Origin: an uncultured Eubacteriales bacterium
Lineage (GTDB): Bacteria; Bacillota; Clostridia; Oscillospirales; Oscillospiraceae
Direction: 5' to 3'
Length of the DNA stretch: 17,249 nucleotides
NCBI GenBank assembly: GCA_900546915.1
Contig: UREY01000032.1
Coordinates: 1 to 17,249 of the forward strand
In this document: positions 8,185 through 15,643 of the stretch, piece by piece
Layout: each line of letters begins with the position of its first letter
How positions within the stretch are numbered: the stretch's first letter is position 1
Program-made: the position numbers and the translations under genes
Notes under the pieces: generated by a model
What the model was told of the DNA's origin: nothing
What the model saw: only the letters and a program-made list of their open reading frames with translations
Databases searched by the model: none

Positions 8185-9069
8185 ATGTATCGCCTATTAA
8201 TCGTAGATGACGAAAAGGACATTTGCGAAAATATAAAGTATCTTTTGGATTGGTCTATGTACAACATAACCAGCATACTCACTGCCACCTCCTATGCGGA
8301 GGCTGTCAGCAAGGCCGTGGATTTCCAGCCCCATATCGCTCTGTTGGATATCAACCTGGGCGATCACTGGGGATATGAGCTGGCCGAGCATCTGCGCTCC
8401 ATGGGCATGCAAACCGTGTTCTGCATGATCAGCGGGTACGACGACTTCAATTACGTTCACAAGTCCATGCAAGCCACGGCGCGGGACTATCTTCTCAAGC
8501 CCATTCACGTAGCCGAACTGCGCGCCTTTATCGAGCGCACCATCGTTCGGGACCTGCACGGCGTCATTCCGGAGCACGCCGCCTCCCAGCCGGAGCTGGA
8601 CCCGGTTTTACAGGTGGACTACAGCCACTTTTCCAAAATTACAAACAAAATCATTCTCATTGTCAAGAGCAACTACAGAAGCTCCCAATCTCTGACCAAT
8701 ATCGCAGAAATTTTCAATATGAGCAGCAAATACATCGGCCGGATTTTTTTGAAAGACACCGGAATCAAGTTTTCGGAGTACCTCACCGCCTACCGCATGA
8801 TCCAGGCCAGAAGACTGATCGAAAACACCCAGGAGAAAATTTCCGTCATTGCCAACATGGTGGGATACTCTCAGTTGAACAACTTTTACGTACACTTTAA
8901 GAATTACTACAACATCTCACCCAGCACCCTTCGGAACTTCAGCGCCTCCGTTCCCACGGCTGCAGCCCAGCTTCCGGAGCCGCCTTCTTCCGAACAAAAT
9001 GCTCCCTCAGAGGAAGGGGGGACCTCAGCTTGTCCAGAAACTCCATCCGCCGAGCGCTCTCACTCCTGA
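8185..9069 (+). CDS. Short YesN-type response regulator (REC plus AraC DNA-binding domain)
   Basis: Cytosolic transcription regulator of 294 residues. The receiver domain shows the acidic pair D8-D9, phospho-acceptor D55 in ALLDINLGD, a Ser in MISGYDD and K105 in DYLLKPI. A short linker leads to two AraC-type helix-turn-helices at about 155-250 (LTNIAEIFNMSSKYIGRIF and ISVIANMVGYSQLNNFYVHF). Classical YesN proteins are much longer in the middle, so this is a compact version. The last 44 or so residues are a Pro/Ser/Glu/Ala-rich tail that looks disordered, and its final 40 nt overlap the next gene. GAGGTGA (8169-8175) lies 9 nt before the ATG. Expected targets are promoters in this locus, probably its own operon and perhaps the divergent ROK-manA unit or GH85 gene. 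Confidence 0.93.
   Translation: MYRLLIVDDEKDICENIKYLLDWSMYNITSILTATSYAEAVSKAVDFQPHIALLDINLGDHWGYELAEHLRSMGMQTVFCMISGYDDFNYVHKSMQATARDYLLKPIHVAELRAFIERTIVRDLHGVIPEHAASQPELDPVLQVDYSHFSKITNKIILIVKSNYRSSQSLTNIAEIFNMSSKYIGRIFLKDTGIKFSEYLTAYRMIQARRLIENTQEKISVIANMVGYSQLNNFYVHFKNYYNISPSTLRNFSASVPTAAAQLPEPPSSEQNAPSEEGGTSACPETPSAERSHS
9011..9021 (+). promoter_or_regulatory. Ribosome binding site for the TTG-started lipoprotein gene, inside the regulator gene
   Basis: A purine-rich AGGAAGGGGGG run lies 8 nt before TTG at 9030, within the 3' end of the regulator gene. It supports the TTG start that yields a complete lipoprotein signal. Confidence 0.6.
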
Positions 9070-10490
9070 CCGCAGTTGCGCTCCTGGGCAGCGCCGGCTG
9101 CGCAACGCGCCCGCAAAACCCCGACCCGCCCGGGGAGGAGGAGCCGGTCAACCTGATTTATTACACCATCGGCGAGCCGGACGTGGATCTGGCCTTGGTG
9201 AACGAGGAACTAAACCGCATTCTACTGGACAAATACGGCTTTACCGTGGAGTACCATAAGATCGGTTGGAACGACTACACAGCCCAGCTGAACTCCCTGA
9301 TCCACACCAACCAGGAATACGACATCGCCTTTGCCTGGACAGACAGCTACGTCTCCAACGCCATGGCCGGCGCCTGGTTGGACATCACCCCCTACCTGGA
9401 GGATCTGGGTGCGGACATGTACCGCGCGATCCACAGCGAGCTGTGGAAGGGCGTCACCATCGACGGTAAGATCTGGGGGATTCCCACCAACAAAGAGTTG
9501 GCTACCCCCATGCACTTCCTGTTTTCCCAGGAGCTGGTGGAAAAGTACGACATCGATATCACGCAGTATCGCAGCTTCGCCTCCCTGGAGCCTCTGCTGG
9601 AGATGATCGCGGAAACCGAGCCCACGTATATCCCGTTATTCTTCGATTCCAGCCATTTGAATATCCTCTCTCTGGGCAACTACGAGTATGTCGTATATGA
9701 CTCCATTCCCCTGATGGTAAATTCTCACGACAGCAGCTGCCAGGTCGTCAATATTTTTGAAACCCAGTATGCCCAGGAAACCCTGCAGCTCCTGCACCGG
9801 TACTACGAAGCCGGGTATATCAACCAGGATGCCTCCATGCGCACCTCCTTTTCCCGGTTTCAGGGAGAAAATGTATTTTTGCGTCTGTCTACCGGCGGGC
9901 CGGACGCTTCTGCCAGCTATTCCACGGATTATGGCTATCCCATCGTCGCCCAGCAGGTCTCCGACAGAATCGTCACCACCGAGTCCGCCCAGGGGGGCAT
10001 TATGGTGGTCAATGCCAACACCAAGCACCCGGAAGCCTGCCTCACTTTTCTAAACGCGGTCAACACCGACCCGGAAATTCGGAACTTGTTGAATTACGGC
10101 ATCGAAGGGATCCACTACACCCTGACGGAGGACGATCAGGTGCAAATCATCTCGTCGGCTTACCGGGGCGTCCCTTACACCCAGGGCAACTGGTTCATTC
10201 TGAAAACCACGGTGGGCGAGAGCCCGAACAAATGGGAGCTGTATCAGGAATTCAACGACAATACGGCAGAATCCCCCCTGCTTGGCTTTACGCCGGACTA
10301 TTCCAGATATAGCGCGGAGTTTCAAGCCGTCTCTCAAGTGTATGAGAAATACTATGCCGCTCTGATGACCGGCACGGTGGATCCGGAGATCTACCTCCCC
10401 AAAATGCTGGACGAACTGGATGAAGCAGGCTTGCTGAAGCTACAACAAACCCTGCAGCTGCAAATCAACGCCTGGCTGAGAAAATCTTAA
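9030..10490 (+). CDS. DUF3502/LplA-like extracellular solute-binding lipoprotein
   Basis: Predicted membrane-anchored sugar-binding protein of 486 residues. Residues 1-24 are a lipoprotein signal with basic SRNSIRRA, a hydrophobic core and GSAGC, so C24 would be lipidated. The body has the two-lobe family 1 binding-protein pattern, with motifs such as YDIAFAW and GKIWGIPTN. The C-terminal 75 residues (SPLLGFTPDYS, TGTVDPEIYLPKMLDELDEAGL, QINAWL) fit DUF3502, found in LplA-type oligosaccharide-binding proteins. Translation starts at TTG, 40 nt inside the regulator gene, suggesting coupling. Usual partners (LplB/LplC-type permeases) are absent from this operon, so it either serves a transporter encoded elsewhere or acts as a ligand-binding partner of the neighbouring sensor. 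An N-glycan fragment as ligand is inferred from the GH85 neighbour only. Confidence 0.92.
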   Translation: MSRNSIRRALSLLTAVALLGSAGCATRPQNPDPPGEEEPVNLIYYTIGEPDVDLALVNEELNRILLDKYGFTVEYHKIGWNDYTAQLNSLIHTNQEYDIAFAWTDSYVSNAMAGAWLDITPYLEDLGADMYRAIHSELWKGVTIDGKIWGIPTNKELATPMHFLFSQELVEKYDIDITQYRSFASLEPLLEMIAETEPTYIPLFFDSSHLNILSLGNYEYVVYDSIPLMVNSHDSSCQVVNIFETQYAQETLQLLHRYYEAGYINQDASMRTSFSRFQGENVFLRLSTGGPDASASYSTDYGYPIVAQQVSDRIVTTESAQGGIMVVNANTKHPEACLTFLNAVNTDPEIRNLLNYGIEGIHYTLTEDDQVQIISSAYRGVPYTQGNWFILKTTVGESPNKWELYQEFNDNTAESPLLGFTPDYSRYSAEFQAVSQVYEKYYAALMTGTVDPEIYLPKMLDELDEAGLLKLQQTLQLQINAWLRKS

Positions 10491-10495
10491 AAGAC

Positions 10496-10500
10496 GGAGG
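10496..10500 (+). promoter_or_regulatory. Ribosome binding site choosing the YesL start
   Basis: GGAGG is 1 nt from an ATG at 10502 but 7 nt from the in-frame ATG at 10508, favouring the latter. Confidence 0.7.
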
Positions 10501-10507
10501 CATGTAT

Positions 10508-11155
10508 ATGAAAAATTTTTTCCGACTGGATAACCCTGTTTTCCAATTCCTCTCCACCCTGGCAGACATGGTCCTGGTGGACGTCCTATGTATTTTATTT
10601 TGCCTGCCCGTGGTCACCGCCGGCGCCTCCATCGCCGCGACCTATAAGGTCGTGCTGGACATCTCCCGGGATTCCTGCGGCGGAATTTGGAGCACATTTT
10701 TCCGGGCGTTTCGCGAGAATTTTAAGCAGGCAACCATTGTTTGGCTCATCACCCTTCTGATTGCGGCCTCTTTGATCTGCGATTTTATGCTGATTCGGTT
10801 TTTTATTCAGGGTCCCCTGTACACGGTTTTGTTTGTCATCATCTGTATTTTAGCCTGTACCGTGGCAGCCGTTCTGCTCTATCTTTATCCCCTGATGATC
10901 CGGTACCAAAACACGCTGCGGGAGCATCTGCACAACGCCATGATCTTGACCATCTATCAGTTTCCGCGGACCCTGGCCATGCTGTTTTTCCACGCGTTGC
11001 CGCTTCTCATGGCCCTGTTCTTAAGCAGCTTATTCCTGTACACCCTTCTGTTCTGGCTTGCGCTGGGCTTCTCCCTGGTTCCTATGATGGATGTATATCT
11101 GCTCAGACCGGTATTTCAAAAACTGGACGACATGGCCCATACAACGGCCTGTTAA
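10508..11155 (+). CDS. YesL-like (DUF624) integral membrane protein
   Basis: Membrane protein of 215 residues with about five hydrophobic segments: about 20-42, 76-100, 104-131, 157-178 and 179-197. The N-terminal FFRLDNPVFQFLSTLADMVLVDVL followed by CLPVVTAGASIAATYKV is the hallmark of the YesL/DUF624 family. Its molecular role is not established. It recurs beside YesM/YesN regulators and LplA/LplB/LplC sugar transporters, as here. It lies 17 nt after the lipoprotein gene and 30 nt before the mutase gene, so it belongs to the same operon. An ATG two codons upstream (10502) is too close to the ribosome binding site. A function helping the sensor or a sugar ABC transporter is only inferred from location. 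Confidence 0.9.
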   Translation: MKNFFRLDNPVFQFLSTLADMVLVDVLCILFCLPVVTAGASIAATYKVVLDISRDSCGGIWSTFFRAFRENFKQATIVWLITLLIAASLICDFMLIRFFIQGPLYTVLFVIICILACTVAAVLLYLYPLMIRYQNTLREHLHNAMILTIYQFPRTLAMLFFHALPLLMALFLSSLFLYTLLFWLALGFSLVPMMDVYLLRPVFQKLDDMAHTTAC

Positions 11156-11173
11156 TAAAATACAATAGCTATG

Positions 11174-11180
11174 AAGGTGA
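11174..11180 (+). promoter_or_regulatory. Ribosome binding site choosing the mutase start
   Basis: AAGGTGA is 5 nt before ATG at 11186. It overlaps codons 2-4 of an alternative in-frame ATG at 11171, which itself lacks an RBS. Confidence 0.6.
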
Positions 11181-11185
11181 ATCAT

Positions 11186-12904
11186 ATGAATGCAATGGAA
11201 CGTTACCAGCAGTGGTGCAGCAATCCCTACTTCGACGAAGCGACCCGAGCGGAGCTGAAAGCCCTGGCAGACGCGGGCAACACCGCCGAGATTCAGGACC
11301 GGTTCTATCGGGACCTGGCCTTCGGCACCGGCGGTCTGCGGGGTATCCTGGGCGCCGGCAGCAACCGCATGAACTTGTATACCGTCCGCAAGGCCACCCA
11401 GGGTCTGGCAAACTTCATTTTGAAAAAGGGAACGGCTGCCAAAGGCGTAGCCATCTCCTTTGACTCCCGGCATATGTCCCCGGAGTTTGCCGAGGAAACC
11501 GCCCTGTGCCTCAACGCCAACGGCATCCCCACCTACCGCTTTGACTCCCTGCGGCCGGTTCCCATGCTGTCCTTTGCCGTCCGCACCTTGGGCTGCACCG
11601 CCGGCGTGATGATTACCGCCTCCCACAATCCCCCCGCTTACAATGGCTACAAGGTCTACTGGGACGACGGCGCTCAGGTGACCGCGCCTCTGGATCGGGA
11701 GATCCTGGACGAAGTAAACGCCGTGACCGACTACGCTACCGTAAAAACCATGACCCACGACGAGGCCGTTGCCGCCGGCCTGTATCACACCATCGGCCAA
11801 GAGCTGGACGATCGGTACATGGCCACCATCCAGGCCCTGGTGCTGGACCACGACTCCATCACCCAAGCCGCCGGTCTGAAAATCGTTTACACGCCCCTGC
11901 ACGGCACCGGGAACTTGCCGGTACGGCGGGTCCTGTCCGAGCTGGGCTTCCGGAACGTGTTTGTGGTTCCGGAGCAGGAAAAACCCGACGGAGACTTCCC
12001 CACCGTCAAGAGCCCCAACCCGGAGGACAAGGCCGCCTTTACCCTGGCTCTGGGCTACGCCAAAGAGCAGGGTGCAGACCTGGTGCTCGCCACAGACCCC
12101 GACGCCGACCGGCTGGGTGTTTTTGCCCTCGACCGCGCCTCCGGCGAATACAAGCCCCTCACCGGCAACATGTCCGGCGTTCTGATTTGTGATTATCTGC
12201 TGCGCCGCCGGAAGGAGCTGGGCGTGCTGCCGGCCAACGGCGCCGTGGTCAGCACCATCGTCTCCACCAACATGGTCCGGACGGTGACCGAGGCCTTCGG
12301 CATGAAGTATATCGACGTGCTCACCGGCTTCAAGTTTATCGGCGAGCAAATGCGGCTGTTTGAGCAGAATCACACCTACGCCTTCCAGTTCGGCATGGAG
12401 GAAAGCTATGGCTGTCTGGTAGGCACCCACGCCCGGGACAAAGACGCCGTTGTGGCTGTGATGGCCCTGTGCGAAGCCGCCGCCTGGTGCTACTGCCAGG
12501 GCAAAACCCTGTGGGATCGGATGCAGGAGCTCTATCGGGAATACGGCTACTACCGGGAAGATACCGTCAATCTGACTTATCCCGGCCAGGAAGGCGCCGC
12601 CAAAATCGCCTCCATTCTGGAGTCTCTGCGGACCAACCCGCTCCAGTCTGTCGGCCCCTGCAAGGTGCTGAAGATCCGGGATTACCTGAAGCACACCGTT
12701 CTGGATCTGGCCACCGGCGCCGTCACCCCCACGGACCTGCCGGAGTCCAATGTGCTGTATTACGAGCTGGAGAACGACGCCTGGATGTGCGTCCGCCCCT
12801 CCGGCACCGAACCCAAGGTGAAATTCTACCTAGGCGTCAAAGGCAGCTCCCCGGAGGATGCCGACGCCCTGCTGAAAACCCTGCAAGACAATCTGCCCTG
12901 CTGA
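11186..12904 (+). CDS. Alpha-D-phosphohexomutase (phosphoglucomutase/phosphomannomutase, PgcA type)
   Basis: Cytosolic enzyme of 572 residues interconverting hexose-1- and hexose-6-phosphates. All four family motifs are intact: the phosphoserine loop ITASHNP with catalytic S146; the magnesium loop DPDADR with D304, D306 and D308; the sugar-binding loop GMEESYG; and the phosphate-binding loop RPSGTEPKVKF starting at R537. Length and the N-terminal DLAFGTGGLRG motif fit the PgcA-type phosphoglucomutases of Firmicutes, not the shorter GlmM or ManB forms; glucose versus mannose preference cannot be settled from the sequence. It closes the plus-strand operon and is followed at once by a strong terminator. 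Its presence in a sensor/lipoprotein operon links imported hexose to glycolysis or to sugar-nucleotide synthesis. ATG 11186 is preferred over 11171 because of RBS spacing. Confidence 0.95.
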   Translation: MNAMERYQQWCSNPYFDEATRAELKALADAGNTAEIQDRFYRDLAFGTGGLRGILGAGSNRMNLYTVRKATQGLANFILKKGTAAKGVAISFDSRHMSPEFAEETALCLNANGIPTYRFDSLRPVPMLSFAVRTLGCTAGVMITASHNPPAYNGYKVYWDDGAQVTAPLDREILDEVNAVTDYATVKTMTHDEAVAAGLYHTIGQELDDRYMATIQALVLDHDSITQAAGLKIVYTPLHGTGNLPVRRVLSELGFRNVFVVPEQEKPDGDFPTVKSPNPEDKAAFTLALGYAKEQGADLVLATDPDADRLGVFALDRASGEYKPLTGNMSGVLICDYLLRRRKELGVLPANGAVVSTIVSTNMVRTVTEAFGMKYIDVLTGFKFIGEQMRLFEQNHTYAFQFGMEESYGCLVGTHARDKDAVVAVMALCEAAAWCYCQGKTLWDRMQELYREYGYYREDTVNLTYPGQEGAAKIASILESLRTNPLQSVGPCKVLKIRDYLKHTVLDLATGAVTPTDLPESNVLYYELENDAWMCVRPSGTEPKVKFYLGVKGSSPEDADALLKTLQDNLPC

Positions 12905-12919
12905 ACCCCGTAAACAAAG

Positions 12920-12955
12920 CCCGGCTGATCCCAAACGGATCAGCCGGGACTTTTT
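12920..12955 (+). terminator. Rho-independent terminator of the plus-strand operon
   Basis: A 12-bp perfect GC-rich stem (12920-12931 with 12937-12948) has a 5-nt loop and is followed by AC and T5. It lies 15 nt past the mutase stop. A weaker AT hairpin with a T-run follows at 12973-12992. Confidence 0.93.
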
Positions 12956-12976
12956 CATATTTTGAGACGCAGGAAT

Positions 12977-13129
12977 TCACGAGTGAATTTTTCTATGGTG
13001 AAAAGTAAGCGTCAAACCTATCACCGACTTGCGGTAGGCTTTCCAATATGAAACAATACTCCCGTATAGTAGCGGATAGTATAAGCCATATAAAATGAGC
13101 TGCAGCACATATTTGAGCGTACAGCTCAT
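12977..13129 (-). CDS. Possible small hydrophobic peptide or membrane-protein remnant (50 codons)
   Basis: ATG at 13129 to TGA at 12977. The product starts MSCTLKYVLQLILYGLYY and has one likely membrane-spanning stretch followed by a basic tail (WKAYRKS, FHHRKIHS). No ribosome binding site is visible. I do not recognise it. It could be chance, a remnant, or a genuine microprotein; chance or remnant is more likely. Confidence 0.15.
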   Translation of the reverse strand: MSCTLKYVLQLILYGLYYPLLYGSIVSYWKAYRKSVIGLTLTFHHRKIHS

Positions 13130-13327
13130 GACGAAAGTTATCCAAGCAGAAATGGAATGCAGATTATTTCTTTTCCTTACAAGGGCAGGGATTCCCCTAA
13201 CTCGGCCTCTTTTCGGATATTTGCTTCATTCTGCGTGTCTCCTTCCTGCTTTCTAAATTTACAGCTTCTGCCTCTTGGTGACGTTCAGTGCATTCCCATT
13301 TTGCCTGTTCTCAGAGTAATTACATAG

Positions 13328-13528
13328 GAAGATGGAAAACGGTATGAAATTGATTGGGTTATAGATATACGTCAGGCCCCAGCGATGAAAGCCGGGGGAC
13401 AGGAGATCGGTATACGGTACAAGTACACGGGCAAAGACGGCATCTATTCTTTGAGCGCAGCACAAATCAGACCGGAAGCAATCTGGGACGATGGTCTGCA
13501 GAGGAGAATTTCTTCCCTGCATAACTGA
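13328..13528 (+). pseudogene. Start-less open frame, probable 3' remnant of a small gene
   Basis: From just after a TAG at 13325-13327 the frame is open for 66 codons to a TGA at 13526. It reads EDGKRYEIDWVIDIRQAPAM, then KAGGQEIGIRYKYTGKDG, and ends RRISSLHN. The composition is protein-like, and an RQAP...AGGQ...RY pattern recalls small conserved proteins of clostridial integrative elements, from memory and unverified. There is no upstream start or RBS; an internal ATG at 13385 would give 47 residues. Best explained as the tail of a decayed gene. Confidence 0.3.
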
Positions 13529-13678
13529 GTAAAGAAGGCGGTGTAGCAAAAATCTTTCTTCTTCAGATCCGCCTAATTATTTACGCCCAGAAATAAGAAT
13601 TTATACCTAGTTTCCGGACGTATTTCTAATTATCGAAGTTGTCATTTTTGAGAAAATGGACTTCTGCTACAGCCCCTT

Positions 13679-13749
13679 CAGAGTGTCGAAAAAGCCCAGT
13701 TTAAGCTGGACTTTTCGGCACTCTGACAGCAAGTCTTTTCAGACTTGCT
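13679..13749. repeat. Two adjacent hairpins (inverted repeats)
   Basis: The first hairpin pairs 13679-13692 with 13712-13725 (14 bp including one G-U), then an internal loop, then CCAG with CTGG closing on TTTAAG. The second, 2 nt later, is a perfect 9-bp stem AGCAAGTCT (13728-13736) with AGACTTGCT (13741-13749) and a TTTC loop. Neither has a proper T-run. They may be an interspersed repeat, a mobile-element end, or a transcription barrier between the two gene blocks. Confidence 0.55.
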
Positions 13750-13891
13750 ACAATGTGTCCCTATAAACGGTAGATGTTCTGTTTTGAACAAGGAAAATGA
13801 TTAAGATAATATACCAAAATCAAGTTGCTGATTGCAGAAAGAGAAGTGTGCTTTTTCACTTCCTCATCAAACAGCATAATACTATTTTGTG

Positions 13892-15643
13892 TTATTCATA
13901 TTGTTTTGCTTGTGCGTTCCAAATAGTATGGTAGTAATCACAACGATCAACCAACTCATTATGTGTTCCCACATCAAGAACTTTGCCTGCCTTCATGACA
14001 ATAATGCGATTGCATATTTTGACCAATCCCAATCTATGTGTAATAATAAAGCATATTTTTCCTTTGGCACAGGCAGAAAATGTGTGGTAGAGACTGCTTT
14101 CGTGCTCCGGATCGATAGCCGCCGTCGGCTCATCAAGGACAAGCACATCGGCGTTTCTGTAAATAGCTCTGGCGATAGCAAGCTTTTGCCACTGTCCGCC
14201 GGACAGCTCCGCACCGCCGAACTCTCTGCCAAGCATGGAGTCCAGTGTAAGCTCTTGTTTTCCTTCCAACGGAAAGCCCGCAGTTTCCAGCGCACACAGC
14301 ATCCGCTCCGGATCATCCACCTCGCTGTCGCTGATACCAACATTTTCCGCAACGGTCATTCGGTAATTGTTAAAATGCTGGAACAACTGGGAGCTTCCCC
14401 TGCGCAGGGTCATCAACTCCATAGAGCCGCCGCAGTAGATCGAACCTGAGGAGGGAGCATAAATGCCCGTCAGGAGCTTGGCCAGTGTCGTTTTTCCGCT
14501 GCCGTTTTCACCCACAACCGCAATACAATCTCCGCACCTTGCCTCGATGGAAACACCGTTCAATGCCTGGGTACCGTCCGGGTAGGCAAAGCACACATCT
14601 TGCAGGGCAAGCTCATTGATTTCCGCCTTGTGGGCCGTGGACCGTTCTTCCTCCGGCTCCGCCATGAAGCTGAAGTAATTTTTCGACAGTGCCCAGGCAA
14701 CAGAGAATTCCCCGGCTTGCTGCTGTACAATCTCCTCCATCTGCTCATAGGCCTTGCGTACAGAGCCCAGAATTGCGGCAAAGGAGGCCAAGGCAATATG
14801 ACCATGAATCACCAGCCACAGCAGCAGCCCGATCATACAAACATAGCCCAGCATATTCACGCAGGCCGCTGACAAATCGATACGAAAGGACTTTTTCCCC
14901 GTCTCGATGGTGTGTTGATTAAATGTATGAACAGCATCCAGATAACGCTTCCTGAAAAAGTCTCTTAAGCCATAAATGCGCGTTTCCTTTGCATACTCCC
15001 TGTCTCCCATGCAGGCCGCAAAGTATTGCTTCCGTCTGCGAAGCACAGCGGTCGTGTCCTCCAACCTGCCGTATAGCTTCCCCTTCAAAATCTGAGAAAG
15101 CAAAACCGGCAGGAAGATCAGCACCAGCATCCCCGGCAGCGCCGGATGGGCGTGATAAAGATATAAACCGTAAATGATGAAATAGGGTAGATAGGAGGAT
15201 AGCAGATCCATAACCTTATAGACCACAGTCTGGACCTGAAAGGAAGCCGGATAAGCCTTTTCAACCTCATTCAGAAGCTCCGGCTTCTCGTACTCGATGG
15301 CCGCAATTTTCCCCGCCTTCCAGTTAACTCGTCCGCACAGGGCTTTGTTTGCGATATCGGTAAATATTTCCCCGTAATATCCGGCAAATCCAGTGGAAAT
15401 CTCGGAAAGAAGAGAAATCATCAGCAGGCAGAACACCCAAGCGATCAATGCTGGAATCGGTAAAACTTTTAATTCTGATTCCAGTACAATTTGGAAAATC
15501 TGCTCCAGGACGATTGGCGTCACAGCCAAAGAAATGCCATTTATGATTGACCAAAAGTATTGCAGCGAAAAAATCCAGGGTGAGGCTGAGGCCACCAGAT
15601 GGATCATATGCAGCATGGTGCGAATGCGTCCCGTCTTTCTCAT
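13892..15643 (-). CDS. ABC exporter half-transporter (permease fused to ATPase), second subunit
   Basis: Membrane protein of about 583 residues: an N-terminal six-helix exporter-type membrane domain and a C-terminal ATPase. Walker A is GENGSGKT (378-385), the signature is LSGGQ (480-484, followed by WQK), and Walker B is VLVLDEP with D504 and catalytic E505. The switch His is in FIITHRLG. ATG 15643 overlaps the stop of the upstream ABC gene as ATGA, with AGGAG (15655-15659) 11 nt away. A GTG at 15652 would add three residues but is only 2 nt from the RBS. Tight coupling with a different half-transporter suggests a heterodimeric exporter for a drug, lipid or peptide. No peptidase domain or precursor peptide is seen in the window, so the substrate is unknown. 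Confidence 0.92.
   Translation of the reverse strand: MRKTGRIRTMLHMIHLVASASPWIFSLQYFWSIINGISLAVTPIVLEQIFQIVLESELKVLPIPALIAWVFCLLMISLLSEISTGFAGYYGEIFTDIANKALCGRVNWKAGKIAAIEYEKPELLNEVEKAYPASFQVQTVVYKVMDLLSSYLPYFIIYGLYLYHAHPALPGMLVLIFLPVLLSQILKGKLYGRLEDTTAVLRRRKQYFAACMGDREYAKETRIYGLRDFFRKRYLDAVHTFNQHTIETGKKSFRIDLSAACVNMLGYVCMIGLLLWLVIHGHIALASFAAILGSVRKAYEQMEEIVQQQAGEFSVAWALSKNYFSFMAEPEEERSTAHKAEINELALQDVCFAYPDGTQALNGVSIEARCGDCIAVVGENGSGKTTLAKLLTGIYAPSSGSIYCGGSMELMTLRRGSSQLFQHFNNYRMTVAENVGISDSEVDDPERMLCALETAGFPLEGKQELTLDSMLGREFGGAELSGGQWQKLAIARAIYRNADVLVLDEPTAAIDPEHESSLYHTFSACAKGKICFIITHRLGLVKICNRIIVMKAGKVLDVGTHNELVDRCDYYHTIWNAQAKQYE

Larger units (their letters stand above)
12956..13891. other. 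AT-rich spacer without an intact recognisable gene
   Basis: This stretch of about 0.9 kb is clearly richer in A/T than the flanking operon. It holds a possible hydrophobic 50-codon minus-strand ORF (12977-13129), a start-less open frame on the plus strand (13328-13528), paired hairpins (13679-13749) and a weak 6-bp hairpin just past the exporter stop (13843-13862). On the minus strand an RBS-like AAGGAG precedes an ATG followed by only 10 codons, near 13220. The picture is of decayed coding sequence at a junction between two gene blocks. Confidence 0.5.

Noticed and set aside
11030..12694. 554-codon open frame on the minus strand
   Set aside because: It is the mirror of the phosphohexomutase frame, has Gly/Val/His-rich random composition, and runs against the operon and its terminator.
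13843..13862. Hairpin GAAGTG/CACTTC as terminator of the ABC exporter operon
   Set aside because: Only a 6-bp AT-rich stem with an interrupted T-run on the minus strand; too weak to call.
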